Source: Lewinellaceae bacterium
GTDB taxonomy: Bacteria > Bacteroidota > Bacteroidia > Chitinophagales > Saprospiraceae
Assembly (NCBI GenBank): GCA_020636075.1
Contig: JACJYO010000003.1
Span: 496,001-560,000 of the forward strand
Reading direction: 5' to 3'
DNA length: 64,000 bases
The notes under the pieces were generated by a model. That model ran no database searches, had not been told where the DNA came from, and saw only the letters and a program-made list of their open reading frames with translations. This document shows, in pieces, positions 51,501 through 59,956 of the stretch. Numbering within the stretch: position 1 is the first letter of the stretch; each line of letters begins with the position of its first letter. A program made the position numbers and the translations under genes.

Positions 51501-53963
51501 GTAGTAAACCGTGGCCGTGTCAAGCCCCATGACAGCCACGGAGTCCCCAACCACTGTTCCATCGAACACCAGGGTATTGGGCTGGAAGGAGGGGTTGGTA
51601 GCAACCTGAATCTGGTACTGCAGCGCGTTGGTTACCAACGCCCAACGCAGCACCGGCGCCAGGCTTTGGTTGGTGGCGCCATCCACAGGGTTGGCAGGTG
51701 CCGGGGCTGCCGGAGCATTGTCTACCACAGTTAGTTCGATTATTTGGGTGCGGATGATTGCCCCGCTGGTTGCCGTCAGCGTCAGCGGAAAGACGCCGGG
51801 TACTGTCAAATTATTCAGGGTCAGTTGAGCGGTATTTCCGGGTGTGAGCGGATTCGGAGCAATGCTCAGCGTTGCGCCCGCAGACATTCCGCCAATGCTC
51901 AGTCCGACAGTATCCGCAAAGCCGGCTATCGCCGCAACAGCCGCGGTAAATTCCAGGCTGTCACCGGCGCAAACCTGGACGGTGTTTTCTGCTGAAATGT
52001 TCAGCAGGAAGGTTGGTACGGGCGGATTTTCAATTATAAAATTTTGATCGGAAATATCGAAAAAGACATTGCCTGCGGCCTGTACCATCACCCGGCAGGT
52101 AGCCGATACGGCATCCGGAACCAATACCGTAGCCGAACCGGAATTCGGTACACCGTCGGCCAGCACAATCGGGTAGGTGAACCCGCCGTCGGTCGAAAGG
52201 AGAATACGCACTTCCGCGCAGCTCACCGGCGCCATATCTGTGTTTGCAACATCCCAGGTAACCATTTCGGAATCGCCGACGAACCAGGTTCCGACCGTAT
52301 TCGGCTGGGTGACAAGGAAAGGCCCGGATGCCCCGTTTACCGTCAACTGGATTTCAGCCTCGCCGGTACAGCCACCGGGTGCGTGGTTGTCGCGCACGTT
52401 TACCCGGAAATTCATGGTGCGTGCTACTGCAGGCAGTACCTCCCAGGTTGGGCTGATGTTGTTCACCAAATCAACTAGTCTGGGGAAGTAACGGGTAGGC
52501 GAAGGCGTCGGGCTGAACGAGCGGAACAGAGGTCCCGAATTGCTTGTGGCTACCGGCGGCATGGTGGTTTGCTCGTTATTCATCTGTTCCCAGCTGTAGG
52601 TTAGCGAATCGCCGTTTACATCCATGCCCACTGCCGTAAGTGCAAAGGGTGTTGATTTTGGGATGGTGTAATTGCCGCCGCCATCTACTGTGGGTTTGTC
52701 GTTGCCGGTATCAAACTCGACCGGGCACAGGCCACCCGAACCGTTGGTTACGTAATTCCCGATCTCCTGCAGGCTGATGCCGTGAAAAAAGTCGTCGCTA
52801 TGGTTTTGAACATTATACGGCGAACAAACGCCGGCGTAAGCCATGATCGTGGTGCCGCTGCCGGGCTCGAAGGCGGTGCCGGGGTTGCGGTTGCCACTGC
52901 AGCTGCTGTTGAAGGTGTGGTTACCGCCAAACTGGTGCCCCATTTCGTGGGCAACATAGTCAATATCAAAGGGGTCGCCGATAGGCTGGCTCAGGCCGGT
53001 GACACCCTGGGCTTTGGAGGAAACGCGGCATACTACGCCGAGGCCGGCAACGCCGCCGCCGCCGGTACTGAGCACATGCCCGATATCGTAATTGGCCGAG
53101 CCGATGATCGTGTTGCACTTCGTCTGGTTTTGACCCAGCATGGTGCTGCCGTTGCCGTTGGAATATCCGTCGGTAGCCGAGTTGAGGTAGATCAGGGTAT
53201 CGTTGTTGGCGATCAGTTGCATGGTGATGGCAAAGTCGCGCTCATAAATGCCGTTTACCCGGTTCATCGTGGTATTCATGGCAGCCAGCACCAGCGGTTT
53301 GGTACCCCCATGAAAGTCGGCGTATTCCCCGGTGCACGCCAGTGCCAGCCGGTAGCGCCGCAGGGTGCAATCGCCCTGAGCCTCCGGTTGATCGCTACCA
53401 AGCAAGGTGTTCAGGTCTTCGGAAAACGCGTCGACTTCACAGGAAAAGTTTTGTTTTTTGGATTGAAAATCCTTTTTGAAATACACGATGCAATGTTCCA
53501 CATCGCCTTGCCGGTACGGGTCGATAAATACCGTGCTGAACCGCTTCGACTGGATCATGGCGTGGAAGCCCTGCGGGGTCAGGTCGCATTTCAGGGTCGC
53601 CGACGGGTCTTCGATACCGGTGCCGGTGTAGCAGCGGATATCCGGGTATTTTGCCTGCAAGGCCGGCGCCATTACCGGCGACTCTGTGAGTTGAAAATGG
53701 CTTGTGGACCCGTCGGGCATTGGAAAGCCGAGTATTACGGCCTGTTCGGCCGCCGCAGTTGAAAATCGTTGCGGCGCCGCTGCGAGGGTGGGCTTTAGTT
53801 GATCCAGATTTAGCCGCACGGTGCGGTATTGGCTGGGAATAATGTAGCGGGGTGTTGCCGAATTGGCCGGGATTTGTTTTTCCGGAAAATCGATCCAAAG
53901 GTTTTGCGCAACCAGGTTGGTCGCCAGGGGGAGCAACAGGATACAGAGGAACTGTTTTAGCAT
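48582..53963 (-). CDS. Giant secreted reprolysin-type metalloprotease with SprB-like repeats and T9SS domain
   Basis: The 1793-residue protein has a signal peptide (about 1-19), a propeptide-like region (to about 190) and a zinc metalloprotease domain (about 200-420). The active site is HEMGHQFGGNH near residue 339 (HExxHxxGxxH) with a downstream Met turn 'TIMAYAGVC'. Beta-sandwich modules and a fibronectin-like region follow. A P/proprotein-convertase-like domain ('SLEVPVDRTIADVNVAMEVSH', shown in part) and a cadherin-like module come next. Then eight SprB-like repeats alternate in two types. It ends in a type A T9SS domain ('VSPNPGSGLFQINL', 'VPAGVYWLRL'). It should be exported to the surface and act on proteins. 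The start at 53963 gives a good signal; the frame is open further upstream. Confidence 0.92.
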   Translation of the reverse strand: MLKQFLCILLLPLATNLVAQNLWIDFPEKQIPANSATPRYIIPSQYRTVRLNLDQLKPTLAAAPQRFSTAAAEQAVILGFPMPDGSTSHFQLTESPVMAPALQAKYPDIRCYTGTGIEDPSATLKCDLTPQGFHAMIQSKRFSTVFIDPYRQGDVEHCIVYFKKDFQSKKQNFSCEVDAFSEDLNTLLGSDQPEAQGDCTLRRYRLALACTGEYADFHGGTKPLVLAAMNTTMNRVNGIYERDFAITMQLIANNDTLIYLNSATDGYSNGNGSTMLGQNQTKCNTIIGSANYDIGHVLSTGGGGVAGLGVVCRVSSKAQGVTGLSQPIGDPFDIDYVAHEMGHQFGGNHTFNSSCSGNRNPGTAFEPGSGTTIMAYAGVCSPYNVQNHSDDFFHGISLQEIGNYVTNGSGGLCPVEFDTGNDKPTVDGGGNYTIPKSTPFALTAVGMDVNGDSLTYSWEQMNNEQTTMPPVATSNSGPLFRSFSPTPSPTRYFPRLVDLVNNISPTWEVLPAVARTMNFRVNVRDNHAPGGCTGEAEIQLTVNGASGPFLVTQPNTVGTWFVGDSEMVTWDVANTDMAPVSCAEVRILLSTDGGFTYPIVLADGVPNSGSATVLVPDAVSATCRVMVQAAGNVFFDISDQNFIIENPPVPTFLLNISAENTVQVCAGDSLEFTAAVAAIAGFADTVGLSIGGMSAGATLSIAPNPLTPGNTAQLTLNNLTVPGVFPLTLTATSGAIIRTQIIELTVVDNAPAAPAPANPVDGATNQSLAPVLRWALVTNALQYQIQVATNPSFQPNTLVFDGTVVGDSVAVMGLDTATVYYWRLNVGNACGESSFSSIFAFQTGTYDCGHTFSSTDVPTNISNSGVVTVHSSLEVPVDRTIADVNVAMEVSHSWVGDLIGTLIGPDAKTTRLFDQPGYPATSSGCNGDNLSLVLDDQALQTADQLENSCGNNPAISGTFQPIAPLGSFNNTTAMGTWQLEMTDNFPEDGGAITAWSLTFCFLDTVPSAQLLVNNPLLLPTGGTGTFSENNLELSITSAVPDDGIFTLLSLPQHGELQLNGLPLGIGDVFSQADIIIGSVTYVHNGDAAATDAFLFDAVDASSNGWVHAATFDIIILQNDLNVAAELTQGLLCNNDSTAQISVSVAGGTMPFEYSLNGGLAQSGNTFDNLPAGNYTVVISDFFGFTAETNTIVIDNPAAIDVTAGVTDDDITVQVAGGAAPLEYSLDGQTFQPEPVFENLPNGNYTITVQDANGCTGTATALVDVPPLTAELTIETPIGCNGDSDGTLAVTVAGGVGPYVYSLDGQTFQSENTFSGLSAGTYTVTVQDDSGNTSTTNAILLNDPPVIAANATATLNSIAVAATGGTGAYMYSLDGQNFQADSIFENLLNGNYIITVQDANGCTATTTATVDVPPLVIADVTITGTILCPGETVSLLISADGGVPPYQFSLDGGAYQSDSLFENVAGGIHTVTLLDAAGTMVQIQTVSIVEPDPLSAVVTSTGNDIFVQGQGGTAPYLYALDNGVPQPDGNFPDLANGPHELVIIDANGCTATSTFVLDYTPLSVSAVGTDPGCAGTSDGAIDIAVSGGTPPYECDQNGQPCSFSDLSAGVYTYLLMDGLGDTLSISVTLTDPPVITASASVSSDTITITASGGTGSLQYSLDGVTYQSEPVFPAVPNGTYTLWVQDANGCTFTIDDVVVDFVGTVSPEAAWGLRVSPNPGSGLFQINLLRAPAGTLRTDVFDAAGRLILAKQFEPVGNTLSGSLDLRSVPAGVYWLRLTSGNEVGAVRLVVARR

Positions 53964-53980
53964 GGTAACTGAACTTTTAA

Positions 53981-53988
53981 CGAAAGTA
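53981..53988 (-). promoter_or_regulatory. Candidate -7 box of the metalloprotease gene
   Basis: TACTTTCG on the minus strand is one base off TAnnTTTG, 17 bp before the ATG. No -33 match at normal spacing. Confidence 0.35.
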
Positions 53989-54200
53989 CGGGACTGGAGT
54001 AAAATGAGATTGAAACAGCGTCCCGGCAACGGATAGCCCGGGCCGGGGCGATTACATTTTACAGCGAAAAGTAGGCCGTATGCGCCTGCTCCGAAAACCG
54101 GAAAGCAAATTGGTCTTCCATCATCCAAAAAAGTTGGGGAATCTGCTTGTGCAGGCAACCGAAGGGCAAAAGCGGGAGACAATACATCAAAAATTACTGT

Positions 54201-56717
54201 ATGCGTTTTTTTACCGTCCTGCTCCTGACCGTTACCACCTGGTTTCATCTCAACGGGCAATCCGGCCTCAGCGGCTCGGTGACCGACCCGCAGGGCAACC
54301 CGCTCGCTTTCGTAACGGTTTTGTTGAACAATGAACCCGGAAAAGGCGTGCTGACTGATATCGAAGGCCGGTTTAGCATAGATGGCGGCATTGGGTTCCA
54401 GGCACTGGGGTTCCGATATGTCGGCTACGAGCCGCTTGTGCTAAGCGCTGATTTTTGGAAAAAAACACCCGGCCAGCCATTACATGTGGTGCTGCAACCT
54501 GCCGACTATGCGCTACCCGAAGCAACGGTACGCGCCGGGGAAAACCCGGCTGATATCCTCATTCGCAAGGCCATTGCCAACCGCAAGCGCAACAACCCAG
54601 AACTGCGGAGCGCCTACCGCTGCAAAACATACAACAAAATCCTGTTTGACGCCGTACCCCGGCGGGCTGTTTTCGAAGAAAGATATGCCGGCAGAGATAC
54701 CAGCAATACCACCGTCAGGGAAGCGCGGGAAAAGTTTGACCGCCTGGAACAATCGATGGAGCATAACCACGGCTTTTTGATGGAGAGCGTGACCGAACGC
54801 GCCTTCCGCTTTCCCAACCAGGTGCAGGAAACGGTGCTGCTCAACCGGGTTAGCGGATTCACCAACGCGGGGCTCGTTGCGCTGGCCAATATGGTGCAGC
54901 CGTTTTCTTTTTATGGCGACTACCTGACGATAATCGACAAAAACTTTGTCAACCCGGTGAGTCCCGGCAGCCCCGATCTGTATTTTTTCCACATTGAAGA
55001 CAGCCTCTACACCGGCGCCGATACGGTGTGGGTGATCTCCTTCCACCCCCGTCGCGGCAAAGTTTTCGATGGACTCGAAGGGGTGTTGCACCTCCACTCG
55101 CGGCATTGGGCCATTCAAAACGTACGCGCCCAACCGGCCCAACCCGGGAATCTTGAACTTACCATCGAGCAAGCCTACCAACTGGTGCCTGTGCATGACG
55201 GACAAAACAACATACCGGATTCCGTAGCGTGGTTTCCGGCGCAGCTGAATTTCGAAATGGAGTTCAAAAAATACCCCGCACCCTTTGTCGGCCTGCGATC
55301 GGCCGGGCGCAGCTACATCGCGGATGTGCAGCTCGATACCATGCCGCGCCTGCGCGATTTTAATTTGGAAACACCCATCCTGATGAACCCCGATGCCGAC
55401 GACCGGACCGACAGCTCCTGGGCGCGTTGGCGGACGCTGGCGCCACTGAGTGCCAAGGAACAACGTACCTATCAATGGCTGGACAGCCTGGGGGCTGCAA
55501 AAAACTTTGACCGGCTTTCCAGCATAATGGACCTTCTGACGACCGGGCGGGCGCCAATCGGCGGATCTATCCTGAGTTTCGACTTCAGGCACCTCCTGAA
55601 ATTCAATGATTACGAAGGCACCCGGCTGGGTATCGGCCTGACGACAGGACAAGCGAAACCGCTTCGACCGCAACGCCGGCTCGAACTCGGCGCCAACCTG
55701 GGCTACGGCTTTCGCGATAAAGGCTGGAAATACGGTGGTTATGCACTTTGGCGGATTAGCCCTGCCGGGCAACCACAGCTTCGGCTAAGCTGGCGCCGCG
55801 ACCTGTTAGAGCCCGGAACCAGCTACGAATTGCCGCCCCCGGCACTGGTCAACCGGGGCCTGTACGCCAGCCGGATGGACCGGGTCGACGAGTTTGCCGC
55901 CGCTATGAGCAGCCGTCTTGGGCGCTTTTTTTCGTTTGCGGGCACGTTCCGGCACCAGCAGCTCGAACCGGGTTATGCCTACCGTTTCGGCGACCCGGAT
56001 GCTGTGTTGACCAATCAGTTCCGTTTTATCGAAGGCAGCCTTTTTTTACGCTACGCCAATGGCGAACGCGGCGGTACGTTTCTGGGCAGCGACGTGGGTA
56101 CAACCCAGCGTTTGCCGGTATTCGAACTGGCGTACACCCGGGGCGAATGGGCAGACAACAACCCCGCAAACGCTGGCCGCGGTGGGCATTACGAGCGCTG
56201 GACGGCAGCCGTATACCATTCATTTTTCCTGGGGCGTCTGGGGCGCAGCCGGTGGCGCCTGGAGGCCGGTATCGCTTCGAAAGATGCGCCGTTGGCCAAG
56301 CTGTTTACCTTGAACCAGAGCGGCGGCGGCCTTTCCTTGTTTGTGATCCCCAATACGTTTCAGGCTTTACCCGATACGCTGTTTCTGGCCAATCGCTTCG
56401 CAAACTTTTATTTCGCCCAGGAGATCGGCCCGGTGTTGTACCAGCACAAACGATCGTCTCCGTTTCTGACCCTGTTGCAGCACGCCGCCTGGGGCGATCT
56501 TGCACGTTCCGACTTACACCACGACGTTGGTTTTCGCGCAGCGACACCGGCACTGTTGGAGTCGGGTATTCAATTGGACAATTTGTTGCGGTTGAACTAC
56601 GTAAACCTGGCGCATATCGGGCTTGGTGGGGCTGTGTTTTACCGCTGGGGCGGCCTGGGATCGGAGAAGTGGCAGGATAATTTTTCGTTTCGAATGTCTT
56701 TGCGGTTTGTCCTGTAA
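54201..56717 (+). CDS. DUF5686 outer-membrane protein with carboxypeptidase-like N-domain
   Basis: The 838-residue protein has a signal peptide (about 1-20, ending 'HLNGQ') and a carboxypeptidase-regulatory-like domain (about 22-105, 'LSGSVTDPQGNPLAFVTVLL'). A DUF5686 region follows (about 110-450), which contains 'PADILIRKAIANRKRNN', 'FLMESVTERAFRFPNQ' and 'TYQWLDSLGAAKNFDRL'. A C-terminal beta-barrel ends 'NFSFRMSLRFVL'. Such proteins are common in Bacteroidota outer membranes; their function is unknown. The gene is divergent from the protease gene (237 bp between starts) and convergent with SPYFN copy 2, across the tandem hairpin array. Confidence 0.88.
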   Translation: MRFFTVLLLTVTTWFHLNGQSGLSGSVTDPQGNPLAFVTVLLNNEPGKGVLTDIEGRFSIDGGIGFQALGFRYVGYEPLVLSADFWKKTPGQPLHVVLQPADYALPEATVRAGENPADILIRKAIANRKRNNPELRSAYRCKTYNKILFDAVPRRAVFEERYAGRDTSNTTVREAREKFDRLEQSMEHNHGFLMESVTERAFRFPNQVQETVLLNRVSGFTNAGLVALANMVQPFSFYGDYLTIIDKNFVNPVSPGSPDLYFFHIEDSLYTGADTVWVISFHPRRGKVFDGLEGVLHLHSRHWAIQNVRAQPAQPGNLELTIEQAYQLVPVHDGQNNIPDSVAWFPAQLNFEMEFKKYPAPFVGLRSAGRSYIADVQLDTMPRLRDFNLETPILMNPDADDRTDSSWARWRTLAPLSAKEQRTYQWLDSLGAAKNFDRLSSIMDLLTTGRAPIGGSILSFDFRHLLKFNDYEGTRLGIGLTTGQAKPLRPQRRLELGANLGYGFRDKGWKYGGYALWRISPAGQPQLRLSWRRDLLEPGTSYELPPPALVNRGLYASRMDRVDEFAAAMSSRLGRFFSFAGTFRHQQLEPGYAYRFGDPDAVLTNQFRFIEGSLFLRYANGERGGTFLGSDVGTTQRLPVFELAYTRGEWADNNPANAGRGGHYERWTAAVYHSFFLGRLGRSRWRLEAGIASKDAPLAKLFTLNQSGGGLSLFVIPNTFQALPDTLFLANRFANFYFAQEIGPVLYQHKRSSPFLTLLQHAAWGDLARSDLHHDVGFRAATPALLESGIQLDNLLRLNYVNLAHIGLGGAVFYRWGGLGSEKWQDNFSFRMSLRFVL

Positions 56718-56718
56718 C

Positions 56719-56868
56719 GCGAACCGCTGGTTCGCGTGCTCCAAAAGCGAAGCGGAGGTTCGTGTTTCGGACATGTGCATCGCGAAGCGGAGGTTCGCGT
56801 TACTCCAAAAGCGAAGCGGAGGTTCGTGTTACTCCAAAAGCGAACCAGAGGTTCGCGTTACTCCAAAA
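56719..56868. repeat. Five-unit tandem array of a hairpin-bearing 29-bp repeat
   Basis: Units start at 56719, 56747, 56782, 56811 and 56840; the last three are exactly 29 bp, the first is 28 and the second 35 with a divergent tail. The core GCGAACC-nnn-GGTTCGC is a palindrome in units 1 and 5 and degenerates to GCGAAGC-GGA-GGTTCG in the middle ones. The unit tail TTACTCCAAAA is the reverse complement of the last codons and stop of the SPYFN gene. Thus unit 5 overlaps that gene, and units 3 and 4 are copies of its 3' end. It serves as a transcription-stop region between two convergent genes. Confidence 0.88.
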
Positions 56869-58303
56869 CCTTTTCCAAAAGCCACTCCCGCGAAACGATT
56901 TCGGGCACCGATTTAATTTCCTCAATGAGTTTTGTCCGCTTGGGACTGTTTTTTTGCCAGCCGTATTTGATCACCTTATCGAGTTTCTTCAAGAAATTGA
57001 AGTACCGCATTTTAGCCGTTCGGCTCAATTTGGTGCGCCGTATTTTTTGCTCGATTGCTTTCAGGCGGAATTCCAGGAGTTCGTTTTGTGTTTCAAAATA
57101 AATTTTCAGCAAAATCAGGTCGGACATCAGCGTGAAACTCGGGTTTTCGAAATTGCAATACTGAAGACAATCGTGGGCCTGATCGTATTCTTTTAGAACA
57201 AAATGGTATTCGGCCATGCAAAGGCTGTGAATTTCATGCGGATGGCGCGTGCCGCAAATCCGCTCCGGGGGATGATCGTCCAGTAATTTTTTCACCCAGG
57301 CCGTTTCGCCAACCCGCAATCCATAGATGACCAGATTATTGAAGCTGGTCGTTGGAATCATATCGTCAAGGTAGAAATACCCTTCTTCCAGGTGCTCACG
57401 GTAAATTTTAAAGATCCGTTGGAGCGGTGCAGATTTGCTATCTCTGAAATAATGTTTGGTCCATAGAATTCGGTAAAATGCATTCAGGTTTTTAAAACTG
57501 TTCGGGTTTATCTGCTCCTTGTATGCTTTGAGCAATTGATCCAGTTGGAGCAGTTTTTTTTCACTGCTTTCTTTAAGGAGTTGGATAATCAGGCGGTAGA
57601 TTCGGTTTGGGGGCAAATCCAGTGTGTTGCCTTCAGCCGTCATTTCCAGCAATTCGTTGTAAAACAAGGGCAATGAGGAATCCTCCAACTGGGCAATACT
57701 CCTCTGGTAAGCCAGCACGCAGGCGTAATCCATTTTGATAATGCTGTAGTAGCGGTCGAGGCTTTCCTGGGCGGCGGCGAGGTTGTTATCGTCTTGGGAG
57801 GAATTGTACAGGCCGCGAAACTTTGCTTCTTCCTGTTCAAGCAGGAATTTTTGGAAATAAAAGGTATCGTCGCGTACCGATGCTGAATTAAGATCTTTGT
57901 GCGCCGCGGTCATAATTTGCCAGAAGCGCTCTTCAAGGGCATGCATCCGGTAAAACCGGGCCAAAGCCAGATAATTGTAGACGCTTCCCATATCGCGTTC
58001 CAGTTCGGTTTGTGTCAGAAATTGCCGAACCAACTGGAAGAGGTTGGAGGCCAGGTTATCTACCGGGCTTTTGGCTTTTTCGAGGTAAGCCATATCGGGG
58101 AAAAAAAGTGCCTGTACCTTTTTTTTGGCCAGGGCAGGGTGGGATTCATCAGAATGGTGCTGTACCAGCAAATCGTACAAACGGATGGTATTCTCCGCCG
58201 AAACCCCGTTGTTGAAATAAGGCGAGCACAAAAACAAGCGCAAGCGTTTGTGTTGTGCAGGGTTTAGTTCTTTGAGTACTTCAAACAATTTCCTGTTGAG
58301 CAT
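56858..58303 (-). CDS. SPYFN-family helical protein, copy 2
   Basis: The 481-residue cytosolic protein is predicted to be alpha-helical from end to end. It shares with the 25.3 kb copy the N-terminal motif 'LRLFLCSPYFN' (about residues 20-30) and a helix with 'TIRLYDLLVQHH'. It also shares the closing 'SREWLLEKVLE'. The middle differs strongly, with many Lys/Glu/Tyr-rich helices. It starts 140 bp from the divergent T9SS-exported protein gene. Its stop codon lies inside the tandem repeat array, so the last residues are encoded by repeat DNA. Function unknown; a scaffold or regulator of the paired secreted protein is one guess. Confidence 0.8.
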   Translation of the reverse strand: MLNRKLFEVLKELNPAQHKRLRLFLCSPYFNNGVSAENTIRLYDLLVQHHSDESHPALAKKKVQALFFPDMAYLEKAKSPVDNLASNLFQLVRQFLTQTELERDMGSVYNYLALARFYRMHALEERFWQIMTAAHKDLNSASVRDDTFYFQKFLLEQEEAKFRGLYNSSQDDNNLAAAQESLDRYYSIIKMDYACVLAYQRSIAQLEDSSLPLFYNELLEMTAEGNTLDLPPNRIYRLIIQLLKESSEKKLLQLDQLLKAYKEQINPNSFKNLNAFYRILWTKHYFRDSKSAPLQRIFKIYREHLEEGYFYLDDMIPTTSFNNLVIYGLRVGETAWVKKLLDDHPPERICGTRHPHEIHSLCMAEYHFVLKEYDQAHDCLQYCNFENPSFTLMSDLILLKIYFETQNELLEFRLKAIEQKIRRTKLSRTAKMRYFNFLKKLDKVIKYGWQKNSPKRTKLIEEIKSVPEIVSREWLLEKVLE

Positions 58304-58443
58304 AACCAGTGGCCTTCATTAGTCCGGTTCAGATTTGGAACATATTCCGGTTGTTCAGAAAAACGCAAAAAAACGTAGTATTTAGTTTGTCGGGAAAGTC
58401 AAACTTTTGCATCATTAATCAATTTTCTAAAAATAGCAGTAAC

Positions 58444-59610
58444 ATGAAGAAATTATTAACTCCAGCCGTGGTAGTGCTTTGGGCCTGCCTCTGGCTTCCT
58501 GTCGGGTTTGCGAACCACCCAGCCACCAACCTGTTTAGTGCCACATCTAACTGCGAGGCGCCACCGCCCTCCGATTTTCACGCAACCGAAATTACCACGA
58601 ACAGTATAAAGCTGAAATGGACCCATAACATGGCCAATTTATACTATTTTATTAGTGGTTCGGATGTAACGCTGGGGACTTCGTTGACTCCCGTTATTAC
58701 GCAAAACATGGAATATACGTTCACCGGGCTCACACCCGGTCATGAATATACATTCCAGATCGGTGCCTCCTATTGCCCGGACGGGCCTCCCGGGGCAATG
58801 GCGGAAACTCTGGCCACTACGCTCACTATCGTTATTGACGAAATTGTTTATTTAAACGGCTGCACGCCAATTATACCTACAACAATTCCGCCAGACAGAA
58901 GAGTTTGGGTAGGCGTTTTAGCCTCATTAAAAAGTTTGCCTCTTCCCAATTTAAATAATTGCTTCGAAGCGCAATTCATAGTAGATGGGGATGCATTCCA
59001 CTTTGGTATGGGGTATCACAGCGGACTTTCGAAGCTTTACCTGAATAAACTGGATTTCTCCAGCCAAAATATTTGGTTTACACCTGTCGGTGATGATCAA
59101 ACCGCGATCTGCAAATACCGGAATTCTCAAAATAATATTATCGATCTTTTTATTGTCCAGGCATTGATTACCAATAGCAACGGCACTATGGCTATTGCTA
59201 CGATCGATTTTAATCCAAATGTTGAAATCCGGGAGTTTAAAACTTGTAACAATTACTACAATGGCAGTGGTGGTATGGGATTTAATATCGATCAGAAGGG
59301 ATCCCCTAACGAACTGACGGACAATTGGAAACGCTCGCGCAGCTCAAGTCAACGTTTGGAGAAACCCAGCCCAAACCCCTTCCGGGAATCCATAACGGTA
59401 CCTTACAACCTTCCGGAAGACGGCCCCGTTTCGATTTCCCTGTACAACAGTGTTGGAATGCTGATACGCACCGTAGAAAACAACCCCAAACAGGCAGCCG
59501 GCTCTTATGAAACGATGATCGACGGCGCCGGGCTGCCCACCGGCCAGTACTTCCTCCGGGTTGTTACCGCCAATAAAAGCCTGGTACATGCCATAGTTAA
59601 AACAGAATAG
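58444..59610 (+). CDS. Secreted fibronectin-III-like protein with T9SS domain, partner of SPYFN copy 2
   Basis: The 388-residue protein has a signal peptide (about 1-23, ending 'VGFAN') and a fibronectin type III domain (about 40-125, 'PPSDFHATEITTNSIKLKW' and 'LTPGHEYTFQIGA'). A middle region of about 180 residues has no recognised fold. The end is a type A T9SS domain (about 305-388, 'PSPNPFRESITVPY', 'LPTGQYFLRVV'). It would be exported to the surface. The role is unknown. The frame is open upstream to 58309, but the ATG at 58444 begins a good signal peptide. A GAAA-loop hairpin terminator follows. Confidence 0.85.
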   Translation: MKKLLTPAVVVLWACLWLPVGFANHPATNLFSATSNCEAPPPSDFHATEITTNSIKLKWTHNMANLYYFISGSDVTLGTSLTPVITQNMEYTFTGLTPGHEYTFQIGASYCPDGPPGAMAETLATTLTIVIDEIVYLNGCTPIIPTTIPPDRRVWVGVLASLKSLPLPNLNNCFEAQFIVDGDAFHFGMGYHSGLSKLYLNKLDFSSQNIWFTPVGDDQTAICKYRNSQNNIIDLFIVQALITNSNGTMAIATIDFNPNVEIREFKTCNNYYNGSGGMGFNIDQKGSPNELTDNWKRSRSSSQRLEKPSPNPFRESITVPYNLPEDGPVSISLYNSVGMLIRTVENNPKQAAGSYETMIDGAGLPTGQYFLRVVTANKSLVHAIVKTE

Positions 59611-59638
59611 GCCATTCCCTTAGCAAGTTAAAAAACCG

Positions 59639-59680
59639 CAGAAAAGGGCTGCATAGGAAACTATGCGGCCCTTCTGTTTG
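59639..59680 (+). terminator. Terminator of the fibronectin-III-like protein gene
   Basis: CAGAAAAGGGCTGCATAG pairs with CTATGCGGCCCTTCTG around a GAAA tetraloop, with one bulge and one mismatch, followed by TTTG. It starts 29 bp after the stop. Confidence 0.8.
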
Positions 59681-59907
59681 GGTAACACCCATTGCAGAGA
59701 TTCGAGTTTCAGGCGCTGGAAAAACATTAAAAAGCGTAGTTTTTTGAGCCCCCGGGTAGCCGGACCTTTGAACCATTATAAAAGTTAAGGGTAAAAACAA
59801 ACACCGCTGTTCATCACCATACCGTTGGAAATAACACCAGTAAAAACCTGCTATTTTTACCCTTGCAAGCGCTCCTCAATCTCGATTGATGGGGCGTTTG
59901 CGTATTA

Positions 59908-59956
59908 GCGAACCTCTGGTTCGCTGTCTTACTTTTAAACGAACCGGAGGTTCGTT
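59908..59956 (-). terminator. Two GCGAACC-type hairpins after the giant CHU_C gene
   Basis: GCGAACC-TCT-GGTTCGC (59908-59924) and AACGAACC-GGA-GGTTCGTT (59938-59956) are perfect palindromic hairpins, the second touching the stop codon of the minus-strand gene. The same core makes up the tandem array at 56719-56868, so this is one repeat family used as a 3' end at two loci. Confidence 0.8.

Larger units (their letters stand above)
59611..59956. other. 346-bp convergent spacer with terminators and palindromes
   Basis: It contains the plus-strand terminator at 59639-59680, an 11-bp inverted repeat (AAGGGTAAAAA at 59787-59797 with its complement at 59854-59864) and two GCGAACC-type hairpins at 59908-59956. 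No coding frame is seen. Confidence 0.65.

Noticed and set aside
53964..54260. 99-codon N-terminal extension of the metalloprotease
   Set aside because: It would bury the signal peptide that starts at the ATG at 53963 and has no coding character.
56719..56868. Possible CRISPR array because of 29-bp spaced repeats
   Set aside because: The units abut one another with no unique spacers, are palindromic and overlap a coding end; no cas gene is near.
59787..59864. 11-bp inverted repeat as a third terminator
   Set aside because: The arms are 56 bp apart with no strong pairing between, so a stable hairpin is unlikely.
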